From NCBI GenBank assembly GCA_024663395.1, contig JANFAH010000055.1, positions 186,001-250,000 on the forward strand: a stretch of DNA of 64,000 bases, in the 5' to 3' direction. The DNA is from Pisolithus tinctorius. Lineage: Eukaryota > Basidiomycota > Agaricomycetes > Boletales > Pisolithaceae. A program made the translations under genes and the position numbers. Of this stretch, positions 34,975 through 47,225 are shown in pieces. The notes under the pieces are model-generated. The model was not told the DNA's origin. It saw only the letters and a program-made list of their open reading frames with translations, and did not search any database. Within the stretch, counting starts at the first letter, position 1. The number at the start of each line of letters is the position of its first letter.

Positions 34975-36000
34975 AATGCATGTAATGCCTACACCATACA
35001 TCCCCCCCTCCCCCACAACCAAGGATGGATGTACAATACTTTGGACATCATCCAAAACCCCATCCCCAGCAATTTCCTGTTGCTGATGCACTGCCCCACA
35101 TTGACCATGCAGCTGCACTATAGGCAAACTTTGAGCATGATCATGAGAATCACCATCAGCAGCATAGGAGAGGACAACAGAGAGGGACCCTGCATAACCC
35201 TCCTATACTTGACAATGCTCAAGCTGGTCCCGCACCTATTCAGTTCCACCAGCACGTCTTCAACCTTCAGCAAAATGACTTTCAAGCAGAGGAACAGAGG
35301 AGATTTCAGTTGCATCAACAACAAGAGGAGTGAAGGAGGTTGGAGGAGCAAAGAAGGTTGGAGGAACAAAGAAGGTTGGAGGAACAAAGGAGGTTGGAGG
35401 AGCAAAGGAGGTTGGAGGAACAAAGAAGGTTGGAGGAACAAAGGAGGTTGGAGGAACAAAGAAGGTTGGAGGAACAAAGGAGGTTGGAGGAGCAAAGGAG
35501 GTTGGAGGAACAAAGAAGGTTGGAGGAACAAAGGAGGTTGGAGGAGCAAAGGAGGTTGGAGGAGTAAAGGAGGTGAGAGCAGCAACAATTGGAGCAGCAA
35601 CAATTGGAGTGGCAACAACTGGAGCAGCAACAACTGGAGCAGCAGAGATTGGTGTGGCAACTAGAGCACCACAGGTGGTTAGAGGAGCAATGGCAAGCTC
35701 ATCATAGACATCAACTCTTTATACAACAACAACAAGAAAGGCAGAGACTACAGCAGTTACACCTGCAGCAGGAGGAGCAACAAGCTCCACAACAGAGAGA
35801 ACTGGAGCAGCAGTGACATCTATCCCAAGCACTGGTTGAGTTTGGGAGACTGTCAGGTGAACATTATGCTGAAGATCAGGCAAGACATCATCAAAGAGTT
35901 GCTGAGCAGGACCCTGGTGCCCATGATCTGGACTTCCCCAATCAACCTGATGCATTCCCTCTTCGACATCATCGCCTACTTCAGAAAAATGTACTCATAA
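34975..36000 (+). pseudogene. Gln/Glu-rich Helitron N-terminus fragment
   Basis: One plus frame gives a Pro- then His/Gln-rich protein (PPPPQPRMDVQYFGHH; FHQHVFNLQQNDFQAEEQRR), followed by 12 exact EEQRRL repeats (35341-35560) and a Gln/Leu-rich coil (QQQQERQRLQQLHLQQEEQQ near 35720), then GRLSGEHYAEDQARHH. The style and order copy the N-terminus of the Helitron protein at 15471-16300. Stops are TAG near 35124 and TGA near 35329. The nuclease and helicase parts are absent, so this is a 5' fragment. The link to Helitrons rests on composition only. Confidence 0.5.
35325..35575 (+). repeat. 18-bp coding tandem repeat (EEQRRL)
   Basis: The unit is GAGGTTGGAGGAACAAAG with AGC/AAC variants. It encodes a highly charged heptad-like segment likely to form a long helix. 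The opposite-strand and other-frame ORFs over it are shadows. Confidence 0.9.
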
Positions 36001-36059
36001 GTAAAAACCTTGGAAACAAAAATAAAAACTTGAGCCATCGGGCTCCCTATCCATGCTTG

Positions 36060-39000
36060 TCAGACATTGTATCTTTGACAATCACTGTTGCAGATCAAGC
36101 CATGATCTTTGCGCTTGTCTTTCTTCCTTGAAGTCACTATTGTTAGTGTGTTTCCTGAGTGTGGTAAGTGGTCGTGATACATGGTGGGTAGACCACAGAT
36201 CAAATTCAAGTGTAGCTTGCTTGATAATGGTGTTGATAGCCTTGACCTCAACTGGCAGTGGGAAGGTCTTCTCCCTGTACATAGTTGTAGTAGGCTCAAG
36301 TTGCACTTGCCTGGATGTTGCTCATACTTCATCGTGTATAGCCATTTTCCCTAGAACAAAGTAATTGTAAGTAAAATGTTCTAAGACCAAAATAAAACCT
36401 TGAGCTGTTGGGCTCAGTATCTGTGCTCCTTGTGCCTCGTCTCTGTCAAATGGTAAGTCTAGCCTTGTGTGGCCATCGATCCTGTAGAACTTTGTATTCC
36501 ACAAAATGTGGTAACTGTAAGTAAAACACTTCAACAAAAAGACTAAACTCTGGGCCATCAAGCCCAACCAGTTTGGCTTCAACACTGTTCGCACAACATG
36601 CATCTTGCTGTGATTCTGACACTTGCTGTCATGCTACCCTTGGTAGCTGTCCTCAGGTGTAAGTCCACAAAATCCCTTCTAATGTCTCTCTTTGGGTGCT
36701 TCATAGATGCCATAGTTGTCGTGCTGTATATCTTGTAGCTTCTGTACTAGATGAAAAGAAAAATACCACCTTTGAGCCTTGGCTTGCTCTGACCACTTGC
36801 CCCATTCATAGTAGCTTTGTTGGATCGCTTCACATAGCTTCTCCTCAACGGTCCACTGACTTTCCTCATAGGTCATCACAGTCCATCATATCACGGCTGC
36901 TTGGATGTAGCTTGAGCATCGTCTTGCACATCCATTTTTCCTAGAATAGAGTAGTTGTAAGTAAGACATTATGGAATCAAAACAAAACCTTGGGCCATTA
37001 GGCCTGGTGTCCATGCTCATCATGCTCCATTCCCATTGTATGGCCATTCTTGCCTTGCACAGCCTTCAATCTGTGTCAAATGTTGTTGGCATTGCTGTCT
37101 CTCTTGTTGTCATTGCTCATGCTCTTTGTTGCATACATCCATTTTCCCTAGAATAGGATGGCTGTAAGTAGACTGCTATGAAATCAAAACAAAACCTTGA
37201 GCCATAATGCTCAAAATCTGTGCTTGTCATGCTCTGTTTCCATTGAATGACTCTTCTGGCCTTGTGCAGCCATCACTCCATATCCAGTGCTGTCATTGTT
37301 GTCATTTCTCTTCTCACTGTTGCCATCACTCATTCATAGTCCATTGGTGACCCTCAAATTGCGATCACGAGGACCTCTGTCATGCTTTGTCACATATGTC
37401 TGTTTGCCCTAGAGTAGGATAGTTGTAAGTAAAACGTCTCAAAATCAAAACGAACCCATGAGCTGTTGAGCTCAGTGCCTGCACTCCTTGTGCCTTGTCT
37501 CCATAGAATGGCACATCCAATCTTGCCTGGCCATCGATCCACACTCAGTGTAATTGTTGTCATTGTTGTTGTTCCTTGTATTGTGATCATTGTCCATTGT
37601 AGATATCCAGCTTCCCTAGAGTAGGGCAGATGTAAGTAAAATGTTCCAAAGTCAAAACCAACCTTTGAGCTTTCAAGCTCAGTAACTGTGCTCGCCATGC
37701 CTCGTTCCCATTGGACAGCTGTTCTAGCCTTGCATGCCCTTCAATCCATGTGGAGCACCATCATCATCATCTCTTGTATTGTGCTCAGCTGTATGTCACT
37801 TGATCTTCATGGCATAACCCAGTTTTCCCTAGTGTAGACTAGATGTAAGTAAAACTCTATGAATTCAAAATGAAACCTTGGGGCATCAAGCCCATTATCT
37901 GCACTCATCATACCCCACTCCCATCGAACAGCACTTCCACTCTTGCACAAGTGTTGGTCCATGCTCAGTGCAACTGTCATCGTCATTCCTTGTACTGCGA
38001 TCACTTGGACATTGGTTGGTCTCTGTCACATGCAGCTGCTTTCCCTAGAGTAGGATAGTTGTAAGTAAAACATAATGGAATCAAAACAGAACCTTGGGCC
38101 ATCAAGCCCAGTACCTGTGCTCATCGCACTCCATTTCCATAACATGACACATCTTATCCCATATGGCTGTTGATCTGTGCTAAGTATTGTCATCATCATC
38201 GTTATCATTCTTCGTACCACAGTCGCTGTTTGTCATGGATAGCTACCTTCCCTAGAATAATGTAGATGTAAGTAAAGCATTCCGAAATCAAAACCGACCT
38301 TTGAGTCTTCGTGCCCTGCATTTGTGCTCCTTGCACCTTGTTTCCACCATATGGCACTTCCCATCTTGTGTGGCCATTGACCCATGCTTAGTCTGATCAT
38401 TGTCCATTGTAGATACCTGGCTTCCCTAGAGTAAGGCAGATGTAAGTAAAGTGTTTTGAAGCCAAAGTAAACCTTTGAGCCCTCAGGCTCAGTATCCATG
38501 CTTGTCGTGCCCTGTTTCCATAGCATGATACTTCCTATCTTGTATGGCTGTTTATCTGCACTAGGTATTGTTGTTGTTGTCATTGCTATCACTCTGTTCA
38601 ATGCTGCTGTCGCCCTCATTCTGGTCGCCATTGCTCGAAACTGTGGTACCTCATGTGTGGTACGTTGTTCGCCCCATTCTTCATATCCTTTGATTGCTGT
38701 GATCTTGCATAGTTGGCTTGTAATACTAGATGTGTTAGTATGTAGTACTTGAGTGCACATGGCCACAATGCACAGAGCAGTCACATGACTCTGCTTAGTC
38801 AACACCACTGGACTTTCTGCACAAGTCCTAACACTGAGTGCATGTGTCGATACTCTCAATGAATTCCTAAATAAAATATCTACTGCTGACACTGTGCAGC
38901 TGTGGAATATTTCGAATGTGAGGGCGCCTATTCTTGTGGTGTGCTTCAACACTTTGACCTGTAAGACTTCTTCTGGAGGCTTCCTTCATGTAATGAGCCT

Positions 39001-39469
39001 CAATGGCTCCTCGATCTTAATTCTTCTTGCAATAACCTTTGACTCGATGTGATTCATGGTCAGTGATCTCTTTGTATGCCAACCTTTTTGTTTCAAGACT
39101 GCCTGTGAGTGTTTCAAGCTCTTCAACTTCGACTCTTGTGGGCTTTGCCTGTTCTTTGAGCCTTTCTGCTTCAAATTCAAGTGGAATCTTTGATATGAAC
39201 AGGTCATTGGTTAACTGATGTGTATCTTTGCTGACTACTGGAACTCCAAGGCCGCTTCTTTTGTTGCCTTGACCTCTTAGATAGGACTCCTGTAGCAACA
39301 CACCAGTAGCCATCAGAGAAACTTGACATGAACAAAATAAAGAACCCCTTTGAGTGTTGTTGGTTGCCTTGAATTTGATTGGGACCTTCATTGTGAGTAG
39401 TTCTTCCACTACTACAGGTCCGACTTGCTTGAGCTTTGGCACTTCCTGTAACTCAGTAGTCAGTATTCC
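36060..39469 (-). pseudogene. C-terminal part of a gag-like protein with about ten 68-aa tandem repeats
   Basis: Beyond the solo LTR (39470-40183) the gag-like frame goes on as LTTELQEVPKLKQVG, then a charged segment (EAERLKEQAKPTRVEVEELE). It shifts once near 39020, and from about 38700 it becomes a tandem array of roughly 205-bp units. Each unit encodes a motif like IGSIMLWKQGTTS ... GFKTLYLHLPYSRE. The open stretches at 38952-38233, 38220-38026, 38004-37807, 37698-37390, 36879-36679 and 36603-36322 all lie in the same frame, so the array is coding and its unit is a multiple of three. I know no such repeat. No RT follows. It could be a long gag C-terminus or a separate fused repeat protein. 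Confidence 0.55.
36340..38500. repeat. About ten tandem units of roughly 205 bp
   Basis: On the plus strand each unit shows CCCTAGAATAGGATAGTTGTA followed by AAGTAAAAC, then CTTGAGCC and GGCTCAGTATCTGTGCT. Units differ by perhaps 15-30 per cent. Phase is kept on the minus strand (see the gag-like gene). Confidence 0.85.
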
Positions 39470-40183
39470 TGTCAAGTCTGGGCCTACTCTGACCAACTCC
39501 AACGCTATATAAGGTCTAGAGAGTGGTCTGGAAGCAAGTCCAACACACAGGAACAGAACTCCAACTAGCAGAGAGATGGCAGGAACGAAGTCTGCCGAAG
39601 TAAAGGTGGAGCAGAGTGAGGGTGTCAGGTTTAGCTTGTGTGCTACCCCCTTGCATGATCTCAGCCCTTGTATTTCAGAGGGAGAGTACAGATGGAGAGT
39701 CAGAGATAACTCCAACAGGCAGAAGTCAGAGGAAGAAGGAGTAGGAACTAAGTTGATATTCGTACTGAAGAACAGCGGAGTACAGTACATGCTTTTATAC
39801 TGCTACGGAGGTACAGTAATCAGAATCGGAACTGACATATGGAGACTCATAAATTTTCAAGTAAAATTTCCTGGATGACAAGTGAAGGGTAGACGGAGGA
39901 CATACAAATGGGTAACACAGAACACCCAGAAAAGGAAATAGTCCAGGCACTGGACCATGTGGTGAGTGTGCTGTGGAGTACCTGACTGCGGAGGTAGTCA
40001 CATGACCCCTCAGAGAACGGACTGCTTGGTCCGGTAGGAGAGCAACACAAGTCCGACAGCAGTTGGAGCGGAGATGGTTCACAACCAACAGAAGTTGGGC
40101 AGAGTTGGTGTGGAGTGAGTGGATGACTGGCAGAAAAGGTTGCAGAGTGAGTAAAGACTTATGACGAATGCACGGTTATGACA
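39470..40183. mobile_element. Solo LTR, family B copy B (714 bp), TSD ATTCC
   Basis: It starts TGTCAAGTCTGG and ends GGTTATGACA, with a perfect 5-bp duplication ATTCC at 39465-39469 and 40184-40188. LTR plus duplication is 719 bp, and taking it out puts the gag-like gene back into one frame. Relatives are at 6105-6781 and 62655-63323. Confidence 0.95.
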
Positions 40184-40188
40184 ATTCC

Positions 40189-41215
40189 ATTCATACTTGA
40201 AGAAAACTCTTTTGTCTCAAAACAGGTTGCTGCAGCTGCTTCGATGAGCCTTCCAGGACTTCAGTGTTCATTATTTGCCTTCTTGGATGGACTGCATGGC
40301 TGTGCATGACTTGTCGAAGCTACTTTGGGTACTTTCTCACATTCTATGTATCCCAATAATTCTGTAGATCCCTGTATATTGGTCATCAGTGAGTCATGTG
40401 TAGGCATAGTTGGAAAACACTTTGTAGGTAGTTGTTGCTTGTCTGAACTCAACTCTGGGTCACTTTGTGGCTTGTAGTAGTCTCCTGGGCTTGTTCGTCC
40501 TTGCTCTGAAAGAAACCCTTTGTGTAGTAGTCTTATGGCTGCATACATCACCCTTCACATGGGCCATGGTTCATCAGAATGTTGCCATTGATCATCACAT
40601 CGCATTTTCTGAATGATTTTGCACCAAAATTCTTTGTTGAAACCTTGCAAATAGAGGTCTTCAAGTTTGTCAGCCTCGAGTTGCTTCGAAACCCATAGAT
40701 ACATTGCTAAATCTAGAAAATAAAGTCTGTAGTTCATCAGTTCTTCCTCTGTACGAATCTTTCTGCTTGCTTGACTGTCAATGAGGCTGTAAAGGTCATT
40801 TCTTGAATGCCATTGATCCAATTTCCAGGACTCAGGATACAAACACACAATGGCCACCATGAATTCAGGCCAACTCAGCTGATCTTCAATGAATTCATAC
40901 CATGAGTCTGAGACTTTGCCACTTGCATACCAGCAAGCCCATTTTGCCCATTCTTGGTCATTGAAGCAATTCTCGCACTCACAAAGACTTCGAATCCCTT
41001 CAAAATACTTAAAAAGGTCAGATGCGCACCCTGAGAACCATGGTGTGTCCCTCAAATGCCTCGGTGGCATTCCCTCGAGCTCTCTCAGTGCATTCTCATG
41101 GCTTCTTCGCAAAAATTTGACTATTAATTTTGCTTTGGACTTGCCTCTCAGCTCGAGGGATCTTCAACATAGATACTTGCTTGACATTTGCTGCTCAAAA
41201 AATAGCTCTGAAAAT
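40189..41215 (-). pseudogene. Gag-like protein of a retrotransposon (N-terminal part)
   Basis: The minus frame gives a retrotransposon-gag-like fold region: MPPRHLRDTPWFSG, then FKYFEGIRSLCECENC, KWACWYASGKVSDSWYEFIE, SWPEFMVAIVCLYPE and LFLQGF-type LEDLYLQGFNKEFWCKII. This matches the capsid signature of Agaricomycete gag proteins. A TGA near 41165 and another at 40555 interrupt it where Arg would fit. A 41-residue linker leads to the solo LTR at 40183. No zinc knuckle is seen. The frame continues at 39469. Confidence 0.7.
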
Positions 41216-41804
41216 TTCCCAAATTCCTGAGTGTAGACTGTAGCTAGAATCGAAATTCTGAACACTTAGCTTGTCCAAGCCCAATCCAGAAAAACTCTTG
41301 TGTGGTGATAAAGCGGTGGCTTCTTTCCCCAAAATGAACAGAACCCCCCTCATGGTGGGCTCCAGATGTAGGAAAATGGTAAAAGAAGGTACCTAGAAAT
41401 GGTAATTAGTCAGTGATGATGGGTGAGTATAATGCTTGACCCAAAAGGGAGGTTCTGTTTCAAGAAAAGAAGTGTAGTAAAATGTAAAAAATGCGAACTA
41501 GAAAGCAGACTTAGCTCTGTCTGTCTAATAGCTCTTGCCAGTCCTCCTGGCCCTTTGGGTACTCCCCAAAGTGACAATTCTAACTTCAAAAACTCACTGA
41601 ATTGTGAGACAAAATCACCCTACTACTGAGGGCCTGTGACATGAACTTCTTCTATGGTAAACTGAACTCATGTGAACACAGCACACATGCTTAGTCAACA
41701 ACATGGCTGCTCGCCACTAAGTCCAGTGGTACAAACACAAAAACAAAAGCAAGAAAATAAAACAGGTTCCCTGACCCCTAAACTCCTGACCAAGACAATT
41801 TCTC
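41216..41804. other. No gene seen; possible leader or LTR remnants
   Basis: Near 41350 the minus strand reads TCTGGAGCCCACC, like the start of a retrotransposon leader after an LTR, which fits the gag gene downstream of it. I found no matching second LTR. Copia similarity starts at 41805. Confidence 0.35.
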
Positions 41805-44780
41805 CTAGGGAACTCGAACCCGTTCCCTACAGTGGGCTTCATCTCCACTGTAGTAAAGCACAAGCTTTGGAGTAGAAGCAACATATTTGACAATATGAAG
41901 CACTTTATTTCGATGATCCTCTGTAGGATTCACCATGTACTGCAACATGCAAATTACAGCAAAGGCAATATCTGGGCGAGTTCCCAGAGCCATATACAGC
42001 AGAGAACCAATGATACTTTGATATTGAGAGCAGAGTGTGGAAGAAGCTTGGTAGGAAGCTTCAGGTTTCTTCGGTTGATAGCCAGAAGGTAATGGAGTGC
42101 AAACATTGTGTGCATTCTCCATTTGGAATCTTTTGATCACCTTTTTGACATAAGGCATCTGATCCAGGTAGATCTCATGCTTTGCATGGTTTCTGTGGAT
42201 CTGTAGACCAAGGTATTCTTTGGCTTCACCTAGGTCATGAGATTCCCATTTCTTCATAAACTTGTCCTTCTTTGCTTTTGAGAAGTTTGGCATTAGAGCC
42301 AAGGAATAATCCATTGTTGACATAGACAAGAAAGATTATGATGCCAGCTTTGGATTTAAAGATATAAATCCCAGCATCCACTTTAGATTGAATATAACCC
42401 ATGCAAAGAAGGGAAGCATGTAGGGTTTTGTTCCATGCTAATACTGCTTGCTTTAAGCCATAAAGAGCTCACAACAACTGATAGACCTTGTGCTCTCAAC
42501 CTTTAACTTTGAAACCTTCTGGTTGTTCCATATAGATTTCTTCATCTAAATTGCCATAAAGAAAGGCAGTTTTGATGTCCAGAGCACTCATTCCCCAATT
42601 TCATTGAGCAGTGAATGCAAGAAGAATTCACACTGTCTCAAAATGAGTGACTGGTGAGAAGGTATCTTCAAAGTCAGTTCCAAATTCTTGTGTGAAACCT
42701 TTTGCCACAAGACAAGCTTTATACTGACCATTGCTTTTAATAGCAAAAACCCATCAACACTTGACTGGTTTTTGATTTGGTTTTGGGTCCATGAGTGTCC
42801 AAACATTTCTTTCCTCTATGGATTTGATTTCATCCTTCATGGCATCAAACCATTTCTTTTGTAAGTTGGGAGACAGTTTTAGAACATCTTTGTAATGTTC
42901 TGGAGATTCTTTGACATGAGCAGCAAGAAGAAATTCAAAGGTATTCATGGAAGAATCCTTTTGTTCTTCTTCCTCTTCAACATGAGCAGTCTGAGATGGA
43001 CCAGCCTCAGGCTGTGGAGACTCTGGAAGAGGTGTTAAGGGAGAAGGAGGAGTAGTGGCTTGATGTTGTGTCCATTCTACTGGAACCTGAGGAGGTTGCA
43101 GATGTGGTGGCAACACTGGTGATGGAGGTCACCTATGTTCAAGATTTCTGTGAACAGCCTCTGGTCTCCTTTCTCTAGCTTCTTTAGCAAATTCTTCTGC
43201 TCTCCTAATATTGTCAGGAAGTAGCTCCTGACAATGTCTAATCTCCAGGTCTTCAAGTTGATCTGGTTGACAAAGATCTCTTTCAATTTGAACAGGATGT
43301 CTATCTCCATATATGTTACCAGGTCATATTGGAACCCTGGATTGTCTTTGTGGATGATGGTCTCAATTTGGAAGAGGTTCCCAAGGTTGGTGAGGGTTTT
43401 CCAACAATTGAGGGTTGACTGGAGGAATAGCAGCAGGTGCTCTCTGTGGTGGTAACAATGGTCTAGGACCTTGAGATGGTCTGTTTTGACCACCCTGCTG
43501 TGAATTCCCACGCTCCCAGCCTTAAGTCCGGTCCTCCGGACTTAGCCCCTGTCCTCTGGCCTCAACTCCGGTCCAACTGGACTTGGCCCCTGTCTTCTGG
43601 CCTTGACTTTGGTCACCTGAGGGTAAACCCACACTTGACAGGCATGAACAAGTTCAAGAGGTCAAGTAGCACATTTCCAAGAAGGTTTAAAGGACTCTGA
43701 AGCCATCTTGCCCAGAGCACAACCTTTGCAGGATGAGATATTTCCAGAAACAGAAATATCCAGAAGACCCAACCGGTGAATATGGCATAAAACATTGGAA
43801 GCCAGGTGTCCTAACCAATTATGCCAAAGTAATTCAGCATTCAGTGTTACCATTGGGCATAGGACCATAAAAGCATTGGTAGGTGGAAGCAGAACACCCA
43901 CAAACCAATGTAATGGTGAACTCAGAGAAGCTAATTGTGCTTTCATGAGAATCCGGCTGTCAGGTGTTCAGATTACTTCATTTGTTGAAGTTGCTTTGCT
44001 TCTATATCCCTTTTTAAGAAGCATATTTCAAGAGCAAAGTCTCTTTGAGAATTGTGGGCTATAAACAACATTTTCAAGGAAAAGGGTATCACCATTTTCA
44101 AGGCAAAGAACAACAGTTTCCTTCCCCAAGGATCTTGACTCATTGATGACCAGCAGTATTCACATGTTCTGCTGTAGTAAAAGCTCGAAATGATAAAAAA
44201 TCAGAGTAATATGGAGTCACATGATGTGAAGCTCCAGAGTCAAGCATCCAAATGGACTTGCCTTTTGGTAGTGTTTGAAGGACTGACATATCCAAAGGAT
44301 AACAGTCATAAGCATCATATGCATTGTGGTCAAATTCGCCAGGGTGATAACCACTGACTGAATTCTCTGGGTCAAAGTCAAAGTCTGGTACATCAAGGGA
44401 AATAAAAGGTCTAGGACAAATATGAGTCCTGACATTTGGTACACTCACATGAAATTCTGCTAGTGATACTGTAAAGCATGTGCAAGATTTTCAGGAAGAC
44501 TTGGGTAAATGTCTGTGTCCCTGAACAATCTCCTTGCCATCTCCTTCAGAATTCCTCTCTCTTGCCACACTTGCATGAGCCACATTGGTAGCACCCACTC
44601 CATCTGCAGGTCTGAGGGTGTGACTCAATGCCACCCTCTGGTTCAGTTCAGAAGAGGGAAACAGAATCATCCTCAAAAGAGGATCCATTGTCTCCTGTTG
44701 TTGGGATTCCTGTAGGGGTAAACCATTCTGAAACCCACTGATTCTAAGGAGCGAAGACAGATTGTGCAATGGCAAGGAGA
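41805..44780 (-). pseudogene. Ty1/copia retrotransposon remnant
   Basis: On the minus strand from high to low coordinates: end of gag (44775-44491), protease (WMLDSGASHHVTP near 44230), GAG_pre-integrase zinc region (ELLWHNWLGHLASNVL near 43820; SCKGCALGKM near 43730), a linker, and RT (WFDAMKDEIKSIEERNVWTL near 42830; RFQMENAHNVCTPLPSG near 42110; GTRPDIAFAV near 41990). The integrase core (DDE) is missing: an LTR fragment (43512-43640) sits where it should be. The RT box YVDD reads YVNN (42313-42321), so both metal-binding Asp are lost. Stops and shifts are many, and the RNase H end is cut at 41805. Dead. Confidence 0.88.
43512..43640 (-). mobile_element. LTR end fragment (family G) inside the copia gene
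   Basis: The reverse complement starts TGTCAAGTGTGGGTTTACCC at 43640 and follows the first 130 bp of the solo LTR at 21485. It replaces the copia integrase core, so insertion and deletion happened together or in turn. It keeps many CG sites (GGTCCTCCGGACT), more than its copia surroundings. Confidence 0.75.
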
Positions 44781-44907
44781 ATTAGATCTCGGAATGTTGA
44801 CATGAGGAGTGACTGACTCAACTTCATTTACGAAGGAGTTCTGAATATCCTCCTGGTACCATTCTGAGAGAGTACCATTGGGTTGGATCAGAAGTGATGG
44901 AACATAT
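44781..44907. other. Short spacer between copia remnant and nested gypsy copy
   Basis: No gene; it contains the insertion point of the second gypsy element, preceded by CATAT. Confidence 0.5.
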
Positions 44908-46745
44908 TGTTACATTTCACCCCTGTTTTCTCTTTTCCATTGTATGTTTACCTCATGTTTGATCCATTGGACTATCTTTCCTTCTAGAGCCATCTTCTCT
45001 TTGATCCGATGGCTCACTATTTCCACCACTAGCATTGTTTGCTCGTTACATGCCCAGGACATGTGTCGCTATTGTTCAACCAATAGCATAATTACCTCGT
45101 TACCTGTGGACTCCTCATGGTCTGGTCCTTTGTAGTATTTAGCTTGCCAGCTCAAGTCCTGGAACCCCAGACTTGAGCTGCTCAATCATACACAGGATTC
45201 TCTCAGAACTTCACCCTTGTCAAGTTTGGGTTGTCCAGGTTGAGGCCAGACTGGAGACCAAAGTGGGCATGAGGCCAAGGGGTCAGGATTAGGGAGAAGG
45301 GGCAGAGATACAGGTGGTGGACTGATTGGACTTAGTGACTGAGATTACAGCACTATTCCCTTGCGCAGGTCTCAGTCCAAGTCTGAGGCCAAGACAGGAT
45401 TATCAGAGTAACTTTGTTGATTTCAGACTGAGGGGTACAGCCTGAGTATCTATGAGTTTATATACTAGAGACAACTATAGTACAGAGACCGGTGTGAGTC
45501 AAAGTGTGGAATGCTGGTGAAAACCAAACAAATCCAACACAAAAGACAAATAAGAGCAAGTGGTGGTTTGCCTCCATGGAACCTGGAGTGCAGAGAAACC
45601 TAAAGTGGGGGGGAGTTTCAATGGCAGGTGCTCCTAGCACAAGTCGTCAACAAGTTACACAAGTGCAGATGAACGAGTGATGACTGGATGAGGGATGCTG
45701 AACAGAGTGAAGGTGTTCAGCTGAAAGGACTTGGGATGATGGACTTTAATAAGACATGCTCCTGGTGCAAGTCGATGACAAGTTATGCAGGAGCAGATGG
45801 ATGACTAAGCAAGAGTGCTGACTAAGTGTGGATAAGACTGCAGATGATGGATGGTGGTAGATAGACCCTTGATGGAGCCTCAACTACCAATGATATGAAT
45901 GAAGACAGATAGACTCTTCTGAATGAGCCTCAACTGTCGATGATGAGATATGCACTGAACTGACTGCTGAGTGACTTCTTCTGAATTGCTTCTTGATTGC
46001 TTCCTTGTAGCTAAGTACATGGGGGTTTATATACTGAGGGGGGAGCACAGCTTGTGACAAACAAGGCACAAACACTTGGTAAGTAATGAGTAAGGACTGA
46101 GTAATCATGATGAGTAAGCGAGAAATGAAAAGTAAGCAAGCAAGGAGGATTGGTAAGTATTGGCAATGAATGAGTCAAGGATAGTCAAAATATCACAGAA
46201 TGAGTCAAATAGAGTCAGAAACTGAGTAAGCACACTGATATCACATTAGGGGGTGGCGATGCAAGTCAGATCTCGGCGGAGACATCTCTAGATCCAAAGA
46301 TGGCATGGCAGATGGACAGTGTTTCCAGATAGGGAAGTATTAATTCCAGAATTGAAGGGCATGAGTCAGGCGTTGTCACACACCAAAGGTGTTTGGTGAG
46401 GTGGACATGGATGTAGCTGATGAATGGAGATGAAGACCATAGCCCTCATGCGAAGAAGGACAGCCAGAAATGTCGGCAGTCATCCTTCGCACAAGAACGA
46501 GTTGTCAGTGCCAAAGAAAAAGGAGGAAGCGAGTTAAGCGCCAACAAAGTTCTTAAGCGCCTGTGTACGGCATTCCGGTTTTCGACGTATCTCCACCAAT
46601 TCTGCAGACACCGAAACCATTCCCACACTCGCTTGTAGTGCTCAGCCACGCGATCCTACCTTCCAAAATTGGAAAGGATTTGCGCACTCCACACGTTTCT
46701 ACAGCACTCCCTCCAAAAGACACTCATTTCACTAATTCTTCTGAT

Positions 46746-47225
46746 ATGGCCACCTCCACATCAATCATTTCGCTTGTCCCCTTTGCTAGGGACCATGGCT
46801 ACATATATCTACCAGGAGTTCCTACTAGCTTCCGTCCTGAAGCATCCTGGTACATCCCACCCTCGTCTGCCCCCTCTCAGCCCATCCAGCTTGGACAGCG
46901 TGTTCTTTTTGTCAGTATGACCTCTAGGAGGACATTCTTTGGTCGCCTCAGGTCTGTCATTCGCTTGGAAAGGTCTTATGTGGTCGTTTCAGTCTCTCCA
47001 GTCCAAGAAGCATATGGATCCTTCCTCCCTGCTCCCTGCAACGTCTTCATACCAGTCTCATCCATCGTTCTTCCAAAATTGCGACAGCTACAGTATAATC
47101 TACTGTTCTCCACTCTCCCTGATCCCATCCATGATGAGTATGATGCACATCTTGCCTCCTTATTGCAAGATACAGCAGAAGATGCTCCCCCTTCATCCTC
47201 TCTTCCAACAGAGCCTCATTCATGA
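46746..47225 (+). CDS. ORF carried by E unit 2 (159 aa, unknown)
   Basis: The start is chosen at MATSTSIISL because all three copies share this Met and give exactly 159 residues. No family is recognised. Features: a GYIYLPG turn near residue 20, a basic central block MTSRRTFFGRLRSV with a hydrophobic strand-like run after it (RSYVVVSVSP), and an acidic, Ser/Pro-rich tail. No signal peptide, long membrane segment or zinc motif is seen. It lies in the presumed U3 part of an LTR-like unit, upstream of the TATA box, so its own promoter would be in the first 370 bp. In the basic block the two diverged copies differ at about five bases, all silent. It may act in transcription control of the element, but that is only a guess. 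Confidence 0.65.
   Translation: MATSTSIISLVPFARDHGYIYLPGVPTSFRPEASWYIPPSSAPSQPIQLGQRVLFVSMTSRRTFFGRLRSVIRLERSYVVVSVSPVQEAYGSFLPAPCNVFIPVSSIVLPKLRQLQYNLLFSTLPDPIHDEYDAHLASLLQDTAEDAPPSSSLPTEPHS

Noticed and set aside
35118..35707. Leu- and Pro-rich minus-strand ORF and Gly-rich plus ORF over the EEQRRL array
   Set aside because: Shadows of an 18-bp repeat, which stays open in several frames.
36340..38500. Micro-exons: each repeat unit has CCCTAG, about 12 nt, then GTAAGT on the plus strand
   Set aside because: The minus strand codes through this text in one frame (FYLQLPYSRE), so the splice-like words are the reverse of conserved codons.
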